Below, piece after piece: positions 9,133 through 15,347 of a stretch of 20,557 nt of DNA. Each line of letters opens with the position of its first letter. Position 1 is the first letter of the stretch. A program made the position numbers and the translations under genes. The DNA lies in NCBI GenBank assembly GCA_002428605.1, contig DIXH01000066.1:39493-60049 (forward strand), given 5' to 3'. Source of the DNA: Clostridiaceae bacterium UBA6085 (lineage in GTDB: Bacteria; Bacillota; Clostridia; Clostridiales; Clostridiaceae). The notes below the pieces were generated by a model. The model was not told the DNA's origin. It did no database searches and worked only from the letters and a program-made list of their open reading frames with translations.

Positions 9133-10411
9133 TCAAGTTTCCTCCTATGTTGACAATTTTTCCGTCGCAAATAACTGTGTCGATCCTGGACTTCACTGTC
9201 CAGCCGTCAAATGGCGTATTCTTTCCCTTTGATTCGAATTTCTCCGTGTCTATTGTCCATTCATCCTCAAGGTCAATTAGAACCAGGTCAGCCGGGGCTC
9301 CCGGTGAAAGGATACCCTGCTTCAGCCCGAATACCTTTGCAGGTCCTTCAGCCATAAGGTACAGGAGCCTCTCAAGCGTTAATTCCCCCTTAAGTACAAG
9401 GTTCGTGTAAAGCAGCGGGAACGCTGTTTCAAGTCCAACAATGCCAAAGGAGGATCTTTCAAGACCTCTCTCCTTCTCTTCGGCGCTATGCGGCGCATGG
9501 TCAGTTGCTATGCAGTCTATGGTCCCGTCATTTAAGCCTTGTATGAGGGCCGCCCTGTCCTTTGGACTCCTCAGCGGAGGATTCATCTTCCAGTTCCCAT
9601 GCTCCTTGAGGTCCATTTCTGTAAGGAGCAGGTGGTGAGGAGAAGCCTCTCCCGTGACATTGGCACCCTTTGCCTTCGACCTTCTTAGTATCTCCACGCC
9701 ATCTTTGGTGCTCATGTGGCATATATGATATTTTGCTCCTGTCTTTTCAGACAGTGCCGTATCCCTCATTATCTGAAGGTCCTCGACAAGGGACATGATG
9801 CCCTTATGGCCGTTCTTCCTTGAATACTCGCCCTCATGTATGTATCCGCCAAAAAGCATCGACTCATCCTCGCAGTGGGCTGCGATTATTCCTCCTGCTT
9901 CCCTTGCGCTTGCCATTGCTTCATACATAAGGCCCGCTTCCTGGATTCCCTTGCCATCATCTGTAAATCCAACGGCTCCTGCCGTGATCATCTCCTTGAA
10001 GTCAACAAGCTCGGACCCTTTTTCTCCCCTTGTGATGCTGCTGTAGAACCCGACCTTTATCAGCGCATCCGTCCTGCACTTTTCAATGAGCTTTCCAAGG
10101 ACCTCTGCATTGTCCGGACAGGGGTTGGTGTTCGGCATGGCGAATATGGTCGTGTAGCCTCCCATGGCAGCTGCCCTTGTTCCGGTCTTTATCGTCTCCT
10201 TGTACTCAAAGCCAGGCTCCCTAAGATGAACATGTACGTCTATGAAGCCAGGTGCAAGAAGCTTACCCTTGGCCTCGATCACCTCGAAGCCTCCTTCGTA
10301 AGCAATATCTCCGCCAACTGAAGCTATTAGGCCGTCCTCAATGAGGATGTCGGTTTTTACAAGTTCATCGCCTTTTGCCGTCCTCGCATTCTTTACCAGT
10401 ATCTTAGCCAT
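9125..10411 (-). CDS. pyrC: dihydroorotase (type I)
   Basis: Zinc enzyme that cyclises carbamoyl-aspartate to dihydroorotate. 428 residues. Metal-site motifs are DVHVHLREPG (His60, His62), a DGKGIQ aspartate, AAHCED, CHMSTKDG and ATDHAPHS, all characteristic of the long type I dihydroorotases of Gram-positives. The start at 10411 (MAKILVKNA) has GGAAAGGA upstream. An in-frame extension to 10447 is possible but lies in the leader and lacks a site. First gene of the operon, downstream of the PyrR attenuator. No pyrB is present between promoter and pyrC. Confidence 0.95.
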   Translation of the reverse strand: MAKILVKNARTAKGDELVKTDILIEDGLIASVGGDIAYEGGFEVIEAKGKLLAPGFIDVHVHLREPGFEYKETIKTGTRAAAMGGYTTIFAMPNTNPCPDNAEVLGKLIEKCRTDALIKVGFYSSITRGEKGSELVDFKEMITAGAVGFTDDGKGIQEAGLMYEAMASAREAGGIIAAHCEDESMLFGGYIHEGEYSRKNGHKGIMSLVEDLQIMRDTALSEKTGAKYHICHMSTKDGVEILRRSKAKGANVTGEASPHHLLLTEMDLKEHGNWKMNPPLRSPKDRAALIQGLNDGTIDCIATDHAPHSAEEKERGLERSSFGIVGLETAFPLLYTNLVLKGELTLERLLYLMAEGPAKVFGLKQGILSPGAPADLVLIDLEDEWTIDTEKFESKGKNTPFDGWTVKSRIDTVICDGKIVNIGGNLNG

Positions 10412-10470
10412 ACACTGTCCTTTCCAGGAATGATCTCCCGATTTCAATATGAAAATGCCTGCAATATAAC

Positions 10471-10505
10471 AAAAAATCCTTTTTCACCGCGGCAAAAAAG
10501 GATTT
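10471..10505 (-). terminator. Attenuator terminator of the pyr operon
   Basis: Minus-strand arms AAATCCTTTTT (10505-10495) and AAAAAGGATTT (10484-10474) enclose a GC-containing 10-nt loop and are followed by a T run (TTTTTTGTT). It sits 60 bases before the pyrC start. An alternative pairing is available: TTCGTAA (10510-10504), at its 5' edge, can pair with TTACGAA (10585-10579) upstream, which would act as an antiterminator. Confidence 0.85.
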
Positions 10506-10586
10506 ACGAATCTTTCCTGGTTGCATGGATATGACACTCCGGTATAAATCGGCGTATCCTTACCATTGCAATATTCATTTCGTAAT

Positions 10587-10608
10587 CTCTTCTCAGCCTC
10601 TCGGGACT
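10587..10608 (-). promoter_or_regulatory. PyrR-binding anti-antiterminator in the pyr leader
   Basis: The minus strand reads AGTCCCGAGAGGCTGAGAAG, matching the conserved PyrR RNA-binding consensus of Bacillota pyr leaders (AGUCC-GAGAGGCU-G-AAG). With UMP/UTP bound, PyrR would hold this RNA and let the downstream terminator form. A pyrR gene is not in this window. The motif is very specific, so the call is firm, though binding itself is inferred. Confidence 0.92.
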
Positions 10609-10629
10609 GAATTAAAGTTCTTCCTATGA

Positions 10630-10658
10630 ATTCTATACCCCGGGCACTGCCATGTCAA
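10630..10658 (-). promoter_or_regulatory. Promoter of the pyr operon
   Basis: Minus strand: a perfect -35 TTGACA (10658-10653), a 17-nt spacer and -10 TAGAAT (10635-10630). The transcript would start near 10624, shortly before the PyrR motif. This is the best sigma-A match in the window. Confidence 0.88.
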
Positions 10659-10712
10659 TATTTAATTGCTCATATTCATATTATGCAAACAGGCCCTGCC
10701 TTGGATCCCCTC

Positions 10713-10741
10713 TTCCAAACATCAGGATGTTGTCATATAAT
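10713..10741 (+). promoter_or_regulatory. Probable promoter of tRNA-Ala
   Basis: A perfect -10 TATAAT at 10736-10741 ends nine bases before the tRNA. The -35 position at 17-nt spacing (10713-10718) is a weak TTCCAA, so the call rests mainly on the -10 box and its place. It is divergent from the pyr promoter. Nothing else is recognised in 10659-10712. Confidence 0.5.
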
Positions 10742-10750
10742 ATGGGGGAT

Positions 10751-10826
10751 GGGGTTATAGCTCAGCTGGGAGAGCGCTTGGATGGCATCCAAGAGGCCAG
10801 GGGTTCGAGCCCCCTTAGCTCCACCA
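10751..10826 (+). tRNA. tRNA-Ala (anticodon GGC)
   Basis: A 76-nt cloverleaf. The acceptor GGGGTTA pairs with TAGCTCC and includes the G3-U70 wobble pair that is the alanine identity element. The D arm is AGCTCAGCTGGGAGAGC, and the anticodon stem CTTGG/CCAAG encloses loop ATGGCAT, giving anticodon GGC for GCC codons. The T arm is GGGGTTCGAGCCCC. The discriminator is A and the CCA end is encoded (10824-10826). It stands alone rather than in a tRNA cluster. Confidence 0.97.
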
Positions 10827-10835
10827 TCAGGTGTT

Positions 10836-10870
10836 CCGCTCCGGAAGCTTTCCGGGGCGGTTTCATTTTT
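10836..10870 (+). terminator. Terminator after tRNA-Ala
   Basis: An 11-bp stem CCGCTCCGGAA/TTCCGGGGCGG (one T-G pair) with a 3-nt loop, followed by TTTCATTTTT. It lies nine bases after the tRNA CCA end. Confidence 0.88.
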
Positions 10871-11164
10871 GCTCTCTTTTCTATCACCTGGCTTCATATT
10901 TCGTTCAGAAATTGAGCATTGCCCCAAATCGATCTGGTCTAAATTCTACTGCCGTCAACAATTTACAATTGAATAAAATATAAATATTTATTCATTATTT
11001 TATATATTAATTCATTTTCTAAGTCCCGTCAATTCCTGCACCGATCCAGATTCCCCTTGAAAACCGCTACATTTGATAAAAATTTTTAACATTGTCTCCG
11101 GTGTTCATGTAAGTGAAAATTTATATATATCGATATTTCAAGGCTGAATCACCTCAAACTCCCG
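10871..11164. other. AT-rich intergenic stretch without a gene
   Basis: About 290 bases between the tRNA terminator and the promoter of the flavin lipoprotein gene. I see no credible ORF or RNA gene. The part from 10960 to 11020 is almost pure A/T and holds an inverted repeat TGAATAAA (10970-10977)/TTTATTCA (10987-10994). Further A/T tracts lie at about 11075-11140. These could be curved DNA, an UP-like element or regulator sites for the strong downstream promoter, but no known operator was recognised. Confidence 0.4.
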
Positions 11165-11193
11165 TTGTAAAGGTTTAAATGGAGTGCTATAAT
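11165..11193 (+). promoter_or_regulatory. Promoter of the FMN-binding lipoprotein gene
   Basis: -35 TTGTAA (11165-11170), a 17-nt spacer ending TGC, and a perfect -10 TATAAT (11188-11193); the TGC makes it an extended -10. The start would be near 11200, giving a leader of about 100 bases. Confidence 0.8.
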
Positions 11194-11203
11194 TGTTAAT
11201 AGA

Positions 11204-11230
11204 TTAACCATTATTTTATATATTGGTTAA
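11204..11230 (+). repeat. Inverted repeat at the transcript start of the lipoprotein gene
   Basis: TTAACCA (11204-11210) and TGGTTAA (11224-11230) are perfect complements around a 13-nt A/T-rich centre, just downstream of the predicted start. It could be an operator dyad or a 5' stem protecting the mRNA. No family of regulator is implied by the sequence alone. Confidence 0.5.
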
Positions 11231-11303
11231 CAATCGTCAATATAGTTTCAAACCTGGTGACATATTTCCTGCCACCAAAAAAAATAACAAACGGAGGGGA
11301 ATT

Positions 11304-12980
11304 ATGAAAAAACTGACAGCCATCATTCTGACGACCGCGATGATAGCAAGCCTATCTGCATGCGGAACGAAAGCAGAGACCAAGACGCTTACCGGTACGG
11401 GCAAGGGTTACGGAGGAGACGTTACAGTTACAGTAACCATGGAAGGCGACAAGATCACCAAGGTGGAGGCGAAGGGCGACAAGGAGACACAGGGAATTGG
11501 AAGCAATGCTGTCGCACAGCTTCCTGCGAAATTCGTTGAGAAGAACTCTGCAGATGTCGACGTGGTAGCAGGCGCTACAGTTTCAAGCCGCGGCCTGATC
11601 TACGCAGTTAAGAACGCACTTGACCCCACAGCAAATCCATGGCCGATAGTCGACAACACCAAGCCTGGTGAAGTCACTGCATCCACCATATTCCACGGAC
11701 TCGGATTCTCCAATGTTGCAAGGACAGGCCCTGGCAAGGATGACACCGACACCCAGGTATGGAGCTTCAACAATGTATATGCTGATGTACTTTTCGACAA
11801 GGATGGAAAGATACTCTACATATATGTAGACCAGCTCGAGGTTGCTTCCCCCAACTATGACGGAGCAGGAATGCCCCACATCAGCGGATGGCCGGGACAG
11901 ACAGGCTACAACGTAGATGAGAACCACGATGAAAAGGTTGATGGAAAGACTGCCGCAACGGATGACACCTTCAAGGCTGAGGTTGCTCTCTGGAAGACCA
12001 AGAGACAGAGAGGCGATGAGTACAAGGTTGGAATAAGCACCTGGCAGGACCAGATGGATTCATTCCAGAAGATGTTCGTCGGAATGACAATAGCTGAGAT
12101 AGAGGAATGGAACAAGAAGTTCACATCAGACAGGAATGGAAGACCTCTCAAGGACGGAAGCACTGATGCAGCCGACAAGGCTAAGTATGATGCTCTGACA
12201 GCTGACGAGAAGGCTGACCTTGCTGAAATCACTGCAACGGCTACGATAAGCCTTACAGATGCACATGGAAATATAATAGAAGCGATAAAGAACGCATATG
12301 CCAACAAGCAGCAGCTCAAGATAACAGAAGCTGCATCATCAGGATTCGGAGTAAGCTTCATGCCTAGGATAGGCCCGGGCAAGGATGACACTGACACTCA
12401 GGTCTACAGCTTCAATGAAGTAGTTGTCAACACTTTGTTCGACAAGGATGGAAAGATTGCATACATCCACATCGACCAGCTTGAAGTTGCATCCCCTAAC
12501 TATGACGGAGCAGGAATGCCTCATTTCAGCGGATGGCCGGGACAGGGCGGATACAACTTCGACGAGAACCATGACGAGAAGGTAGACGGAAAGACTCCTG
12601 ACACAGAGGACAACTTCAAGGCAGAGGTCAAGCTCTGGAAGTCAAAGAGGGAAAGAGGAGCAGACTACAAGGTAGGAATAAGCACATGGCATGAGCAGAT
12701 GGACGCATACGAGGAGCTCTTCACAGGGATGACCGTAGCTGAGATCGAGACCTGGTTCAAGAAATACACTTCTGACAGGAACGGAAGACCTCTCAAGGAC
12801 GGAAGCGAAGATGCAGCCGACAAGGCTAAGTACGATGCCCTGACAGCAGACGAGAAGGCTGACCTTGCTGAAGTTACAGCAAGCGCAACCATGAGCCTTA
12901 ACGATGCACACGGAAACATCATCGAAGCCATAAAGGCATCCTTTGCGAACAAGGAAGCACTTGCACTGACAGTCAAATAA
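11304..12980 (+). CDS. FMN-binding lipoprotein with a duplicated C-terminal domain
   Basis: A 558-residue surface lipoprotein. The signal peptide ends in lipobox LSAC with lipidated Cys20. Residues 30-107 form a classical FMN_bind domain (RnfG/NqrC type) with the ApbE flavinylation pattern D86-VVAGA-T92, so covalent FMN on Thr92 is expected. Two gapless repeats follow (about 132-334 and 347-549, period 215). My hand alignment gives about 156 of 203 identical residues. Each repeat has a GPGKDDTDTQV start, a DENHDEKVDG loop like a calcium-binding EF-hand loop (from 205 and 420), and an end resembling a degenerate flavinylation site (EITATAT, EVTASAT). GGAGGGG precedes the ATG; the longer frame from 11223 lies in the leader. 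A role in extracytosolic electron transfer is inferred; no Rnf, ApbE or NADH dehydrogenase gene is nearby. Confidence 0.9.
   Translation: MKKLTAIILTTAMIASLSACGTKAETKTLTGTGKGYGGDVTVTVTMEGDKITKVEAKGDKETQGIGSNAVAQLPAKFVEKNSADVDVVAGATVSSRGLIYAVKNALDPTANPWPIVDNTKPGEVTASTIFHGLGFSNVARTGPGKDDTDTQVWSFNNVYADVLFDKDGKILYIYVDQLEVASPNYDGAGMPHISGWPGQTGYNVDENHDEKVDGKTAATDDTFKAEVALWKTKRQRGDEYKVGISTWQDQMDSFQKMFVGMTIAEIEEWNKKFTSDRNGRPLKDGSTDAADKAKYDALTADEKADLAEITATATISLTDAHGNIIEAIKNAYANKQQLKITEAASSGFGVSFMPRIGPGKDDTDTQVYSFNEVVVNTLFDKDGKIAYIHIDQLEVASPNYDGAGMPHFSGWPGQGGYNFDENHDEKVDGKTPDTEDNFKAEVKLWKSKRERGADYKVGISTWHEQMDAYEELFTGMTVAEIETWFKKYTSDRNGRPLKDGSEDAADKAKYDALTADEKADLAEVTASATMSLNDAHGNIIEAIKASFANKEALALTVK
11694..12980 (+). 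repeat. Tandem 645-bp in-gene duplication
   Basis: Nucleotides 11694-12338 and 12339-12980 encode the two repeat units of the lipoprotein (period 215 codons). Stretches such as the codons for DRNGRPLKDGS and SPNYDGAGMP are almost the same at DNA level, while others differ at third positions. This suggests an internal duplication old enough to have drifted, or one kept similar by recombination. Confidence 0.88.
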
Positions 12981-12990
12981 CAAACCCTGC

Positions 12991-13020
12991 GCCCCGCATT
13001 TATTTGCGGGGCTTCTTTTT
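12991..13020 (+). terminator. Terminator after the FMN-binding lipoprotein
   Basis: A perfect 8-bp stem GCCCCGCA (12991-12998)/TGCGGGGC (13005-13012) with a 6-nt loop and the tail TTCTTTTT, ten bases after the stop codon. It separates the lipoprotein from the small genes downstream. Confidence 0.93.
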
Positions 13021-13104
13021 GCAATCAGACGGAATATTAATCCTTTTGTAATCCATAGCAGCTTCCTTTCTGCAATAATCAGTATGTGAAAGGAAGTGGT
13101 AGCT

Positions 13105-13209
13105 TTGGCTGGAAGGATCAAACTGGCATTATACTCGATGCTCATGATTATAATTACGATTGCTGCCGTCTATTTCTATGGCAGCTTTTCAAATGCAGGT
13201 ATCCTGTGA
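13105..13209 (+). CDS. Small hydrophobic membrane protein (34 aa), uncharacterised
   Basis: A short frame from TTG 13105 to TGA 13209 gives MAGRIKLALYSMLMIII, continuing through a hydrophobic stretch to SFSNAGIL. A short positive N-terminus is followed by one membrane helix (about residues 7-27) and a short tail. AAAGGAAGTGG lies upstream. A GTG start at 13096 would add three residues. Its stop lies 10 bases before the next gene's ATG, and that gene's ribosome-binding site (GTGAGGTG) overlaps the stop, so the two look translationally coupled. No family recognised; no clear promoter seen. Conservation was not testable here. Confidence 0.5.
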   Translation: MAGRIKLALYSMLMIIITIAAVYFYGSFSNAGIL

Positions 13210-13219
13210 GGTGATGAAT

Positions 13220-13600
13220 ATGAAGAACAAAATGCCGGTATATGTCGCGATATTTGCGGCTGCAATAATGACAGGCGTATTCCTTTATTCAGGGATGGGC
13301 ACCGCGCTCAGGAACTTCAAGCCTGACATCAGGGGTGAAATAACAGAGGTCACCTTCGACGGGATCACAGGAAACATACTGGTTGAAGAGAGTAAAGACA
13401 CCGGTCTTCAGTTCGACAAGGCGTCGGTTTACCTTACCAGTGACACTCTCTATTACAAGGACGGAAAGAAGATGTCTAAGGCTCCCGGACTTCTCGCCAA
13501 GGGCATGACAGTGGAGGTCGAGATCACCGGAACTGTCCGCGAGTCCTATCCTGTACAGGTGGATGCCAGGATAGTCAACATCCTGACTGCCGGCAAATAA
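13220..13600 (+). CDS. Membrane-anchored protein with DUF3221-like domain
   Basis: 126 residues. After a short N-terminus a membrane helix spans about 6-23. An extracytosolic domain follows that reads as a small beta barrel: RGEITEVTFDG, then GNILVEE, then VEVEITGTVRESYPVQVDA. The GxVxESYPxQxxA ending resembles DUF3221 proteins such as B. subtilis YobA. That is a pattern recollection and not a search result. The start at 13220 is chosen because AGGTG lies six bases before it; the ATG two codons earlier is too close and the longer frame from 13160 overlaps the preceding small gene. No function is known for the family. Terminator follows at 13623. Confidence 0.75.
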   Translation: MKNKMPVYVAIFAAAIMTGVFLYSGMGTALRNFKPDIRGEITEVTFDGITGNILVEESKDTGLQFDKASVYLTSDTLYYKDGKKMSKAPGLLAKGMTVEVEITGTVRESYPVQVDARIVNILTAGK

Positions 13601-13622
13601 TAAATCAACAATTGTAATAAAT

Positions 13623-13651
13623 ATTCCCGGAGAATATCCGGGAATTTTTTT
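13623..13651 (+). terminator. Terminator after the DUF3221-like gene
   Basis: A perfect 9-bp stem ATTCCCGGA (13623-13631)/TCCGGGAAT (13637-13645) with a 5-nt loop, running into a long T tract to 13651. Confidence 0.92.
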
Positions 13652-13692
13652 CATAATTGGCACCCGTTTTTTTCCAAGTGCTGATAATGCTA

Positions 13693-13722
13693 TTGCAATA
13701 GGGCGTCCTATGGTGCTATAAT
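13693..13722 (+). promoter_or_regulatory. Promoter of aspartate kinase
   Basis: -35 TTGCAA (13693-13698), an 18-nt spacer ending TGC, and a perfect extended -10 TATAAT (13717-13722). The leader to the ATG is only about 85 bases, too short for a lysine riboswitch. It holds a TCCTGC...GCAGGA dyad but no obvious terminator. Confidence 0.75.
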
Positions 13723-13812
13723 CATGGAAATCAAAACGCAAGTGTCCTTCCTGCGGATGCATAAATCCTGCAGGATATTCAGATGGAAAAAACGCAGGAA
13801 AAAGGTGGAATT

Positions 13813-15048
13813 ATGAGTATTATCGTTCAGAAATTCGGCGGAAGTTCCGTTGCTGATGCAGAATGCATCAGGAGAGTAGCAAACAGGGTAGTTGAAACGA
13901 AGAGAAAAGGCCATCAGGTAGTAACTGTCGTGTCAGCCATGGGTGACAGCACCGACCATCTGATAGACCTTGCAAAGCAAGTGTCAAAAAACCCCTCTGT
14001 AAGGGAAATGGATATGCTTCTCTCGACAGGAGAGCAGGTCTCCATATCTCTCTTAGCCATGGCAATACATGCCCTTGGAGAGCCGGTAATATCCCTGACA
14101 GGTCCCCAGGCCGGAATAAAGACAGATGGCGTATTCAGCAAGGCAAGGATAATGGATATAACCTCGTCAAGGCTCGAAAAGGAGCTTGATGAAGGAAAGA
14201 TAGTAATTGTAGCAGGCTTCCAGGGAATAACCATCGACAATGACATCACCACCCTCGGACGCGGCGGCTCAGATACTACTGCTGTGGCTCTTGCAGCGGC
14301 CCTTAAAGCCGACATATGCGAGATCTACACTGATGTTGACGGAGTCTATACGACAGACCCGAGACTTGTGAAGAACGCAAAGAAGCTCTCGACCATAACC
14401 TATGATGAGATGCTGGAGCTTGCAAGCCTCGGAGCCCAGGTTCTTCAGCCAAGGTCAGTCGAGTTCGGCAAGATCCACAAGGTCAAGATACATGTCCGTT
14501 CAAGCTTCAACCACGAAGAAGGTACAATAGTCCAGGAGGTTTCAGATATGGAGAATGATATAGTAGTAAGCGGAGTGGCCTTTGATAAGAAATCGGTAAG
14601 ATTCACAGTATACGATGTTCCGGACAGGCCAGGAGTGGCTAAGGATATATTCAAGACCCTGGCTGACAAGTCGATAAATGTTGACATGATCGTCCAGATC
14701 TCAAGGGAAGGAAGCCTCAACGACATCACCTTCACCCTTGACAGGGACCAGATGGAAGAGGCCCTCAGTGTAATGAAGGAAGTCATTGTAAAGATAGGCG
14801 CCAAGGATGTTACCTGCGATGACGACGTTGCAAAGGTAAGCATAGTAGGAGCAGGCATGATAACGAACTTCGGAGTTGCAGCTGACATGTTCGATGCGCT
14901 TGCTGAAGAGAAGATCAACATAGAGCTCATAAGCACATCAGAGATCAAGATTTCCGTCCTTGTCAGGAAGGACCAGTGCGAAAAGGCGGTAAGGAAGCTT
15001 ATAGACAAGTTCGACCTTGCTGAGGAATCGATCCAGTCGATAGAATAA
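13813..15048 (+). CDS. aspartate kinase (alpha chain)
   Basis: Phosphorylates aspartate, the first step toward lysine, diaminopimelate, threonine and methionine. 411 residues, monofunctional type. The kinase domain opens SIIVQKFGGSSVAD (KFGGSS at 7-12) and has the RGGSDTTAVALA and YTDVDGVYTTDPR signatures. Two ACT domains occupy roughly 255-411 (the first with QISREGS, the second with a NFGVAADMF stretch) and would bind the feedback amino acid. AAGGTGG precedes the ATG at 13813; the longer frame from 13783 has no site. Its own promoter and terminator make it monocistronic. Which end product inhibits it (lysine as in LysC, or another) cannot be told, so no symbol is given. Confidence 0.95.
   Translation: MSIIVQKFGGSSVADAECIRRVANRVVETKRKGHQVVTVVSAMGDSTDHLIDLAKQVSKNPSVREMDMLLSTGEQVSISLLAMAIHALGEPVISLTGPQAGIKTDGVFSKARIMDITSSRLEKELDEGKIVIVAGFQGITIDNDITTLGRGGSDTTAVALAAALKADICEIYTDVDGVYTTDPRLVKNAKKLSTITYDEMLELASLGAQVLQPRSVEFGKIHKVKIHVRSSFNHEEGTIVQEVSDMENDIVVSGVAFDKKSVRFTVYDVPDRPGVAKDIFKTLADKSINVDMIVQISREGSLNDITFTLDRDQMEEALSVMKEVIVKIGAKDVTCDDDVAKVSIVGAGMITNFGVAADMFDALAEEKINIELISTSEIKISVLVRKDQCEKAVRKLIDKFDLAEESIQSIE
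14548..15048 (+). CDS. aspartate kinase beta chain from an internal start
   Basis: Codon 246 of the aspartate kinase frame is an ATG (14548) preceded by a perfect AGGAGGT (14534-14540) at seven bases. Translation from it would yield a 166-residue protein beginning MENDIVVSG, containing only the two ACT regulatory domains. B. subtilis aspartokinase II is known to be made this way, as an alpha chain and an in-frame beta chain. Here it is a prediction from the ribosome-binding site and its exact place at the domain boundary. Confidence 0.75.
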   Translation: MENDIVVSGVAFDKKSVRFTVYDVPDRPGVAKDIFKTLADKSINVDMIVQISREGSLNDITFTLDRDQMEEALSVMKEVIVKIGAKDVTCDDDVAKVSIVGAGMITNFGVAADMFDALAEEKINIELISTSEIKISVLVRKDQCEKAVRKLIDKFDLAEESIQSIE

Positions 15049-15056
15049 AATATGCC

Positions 15057-15107
15057 GATAAAGGAACAGGACCTGCAAAATTTGATTGCAGGTCCTGTTC
15101 CTTTATC
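15057..15107. terminator. Bidirectional 22-bp hairpin between convergent operons
   Basis: Perfect 22-bp arms (15057-15078 and 15086-15107) around a 7-nt loop lie between the aspartate kinase stop and the end of the folate operon. The flanks are T-rich in both directions but without a clean T run, so it should end or stabilise both transcripts. The stem is much longer than the other terminators in the window. Confidence 0.75.
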
Positions 15108-15140
15108 TTTCCATATGTTATCCGTTATCTGTTTTCTTTC

Positions 15141-15347
15141 TTATCTCGTCACAAGGCTGTAGATCAAAAACCCGATGAGGACTGCCATGACAGCCCATGA
15201 TACCGGGTTTGCCCAGTTGAAGGTCCTTCCGATCCCGAAGGACTTGGGCACCAGGATGTTCGAGTCCTCCTTGTTGTAGTAGAAGCCCTGTCCGTTTTTC
15301 TTCCTGAATGCCTCGATCTCAAGTTTTGACCATTTCCTCTTAGCCAT
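15141..15347 (-). CDS. Small membrane protein, DUF5808-like
   Basis: 68 residues. A charged N-terminus (MAKRKWSKLEIEAFRKKNG) leads to the pattern FYYNKEDSNILVPKSFGIGRTFNWANP, which I recognise as the DUF5808 signature, and then one membrane helix (about 47-66). The function of the family is unknown. The ATG at 15347 has AGGAGG seven bases upstream and overlaps the aminopeptidase stop by eight bases, so it is made from the same mRNA. Last gene of the folate operon. Confidence 0.8.
   Translation of the reverse strand: MAKRKWSKLEIEAFRKKNGQGFYYNKEDSNILVPKSFGIGRTFNWANPVSWAVMAVLIGFLIYSLVTR

Noticed and set aside
8140..9153. A 337-codon open frame on the plus strand opposite carA and the end of pyrC
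   Set aside because: It is the mirror of well-conserved coding sequence, has no ribosome-binding site and does not resemble any protein; carA below it is complete and motif-rich.
10652..10976. Open frames on both strands across the tRNA region
   Set aside because: They run through a perfect tRNA cloverleaf and its terminator and lack start signals.
11304..12980. The FMN-binding lipoprotein as RnfG or NqrC
   Set aside because: It has a lipobox instead of an N-terminal membrane helix, is far longer, and no other Rnf or Nqr genes are adjacent.
13723..13812. Possible lysine riboswitch before aspartate kinase
   Set aside because: The leader is only about 85 bases, less than half an L-box, and has no terminator hairpin with a T run.
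15057..15107. 22-bp inverted repeat as the ends of a miniature transposon
   Set aside because: The loop is only seven bases, no target-site duplication is visible, and its place between convergent genes fits a terminator.
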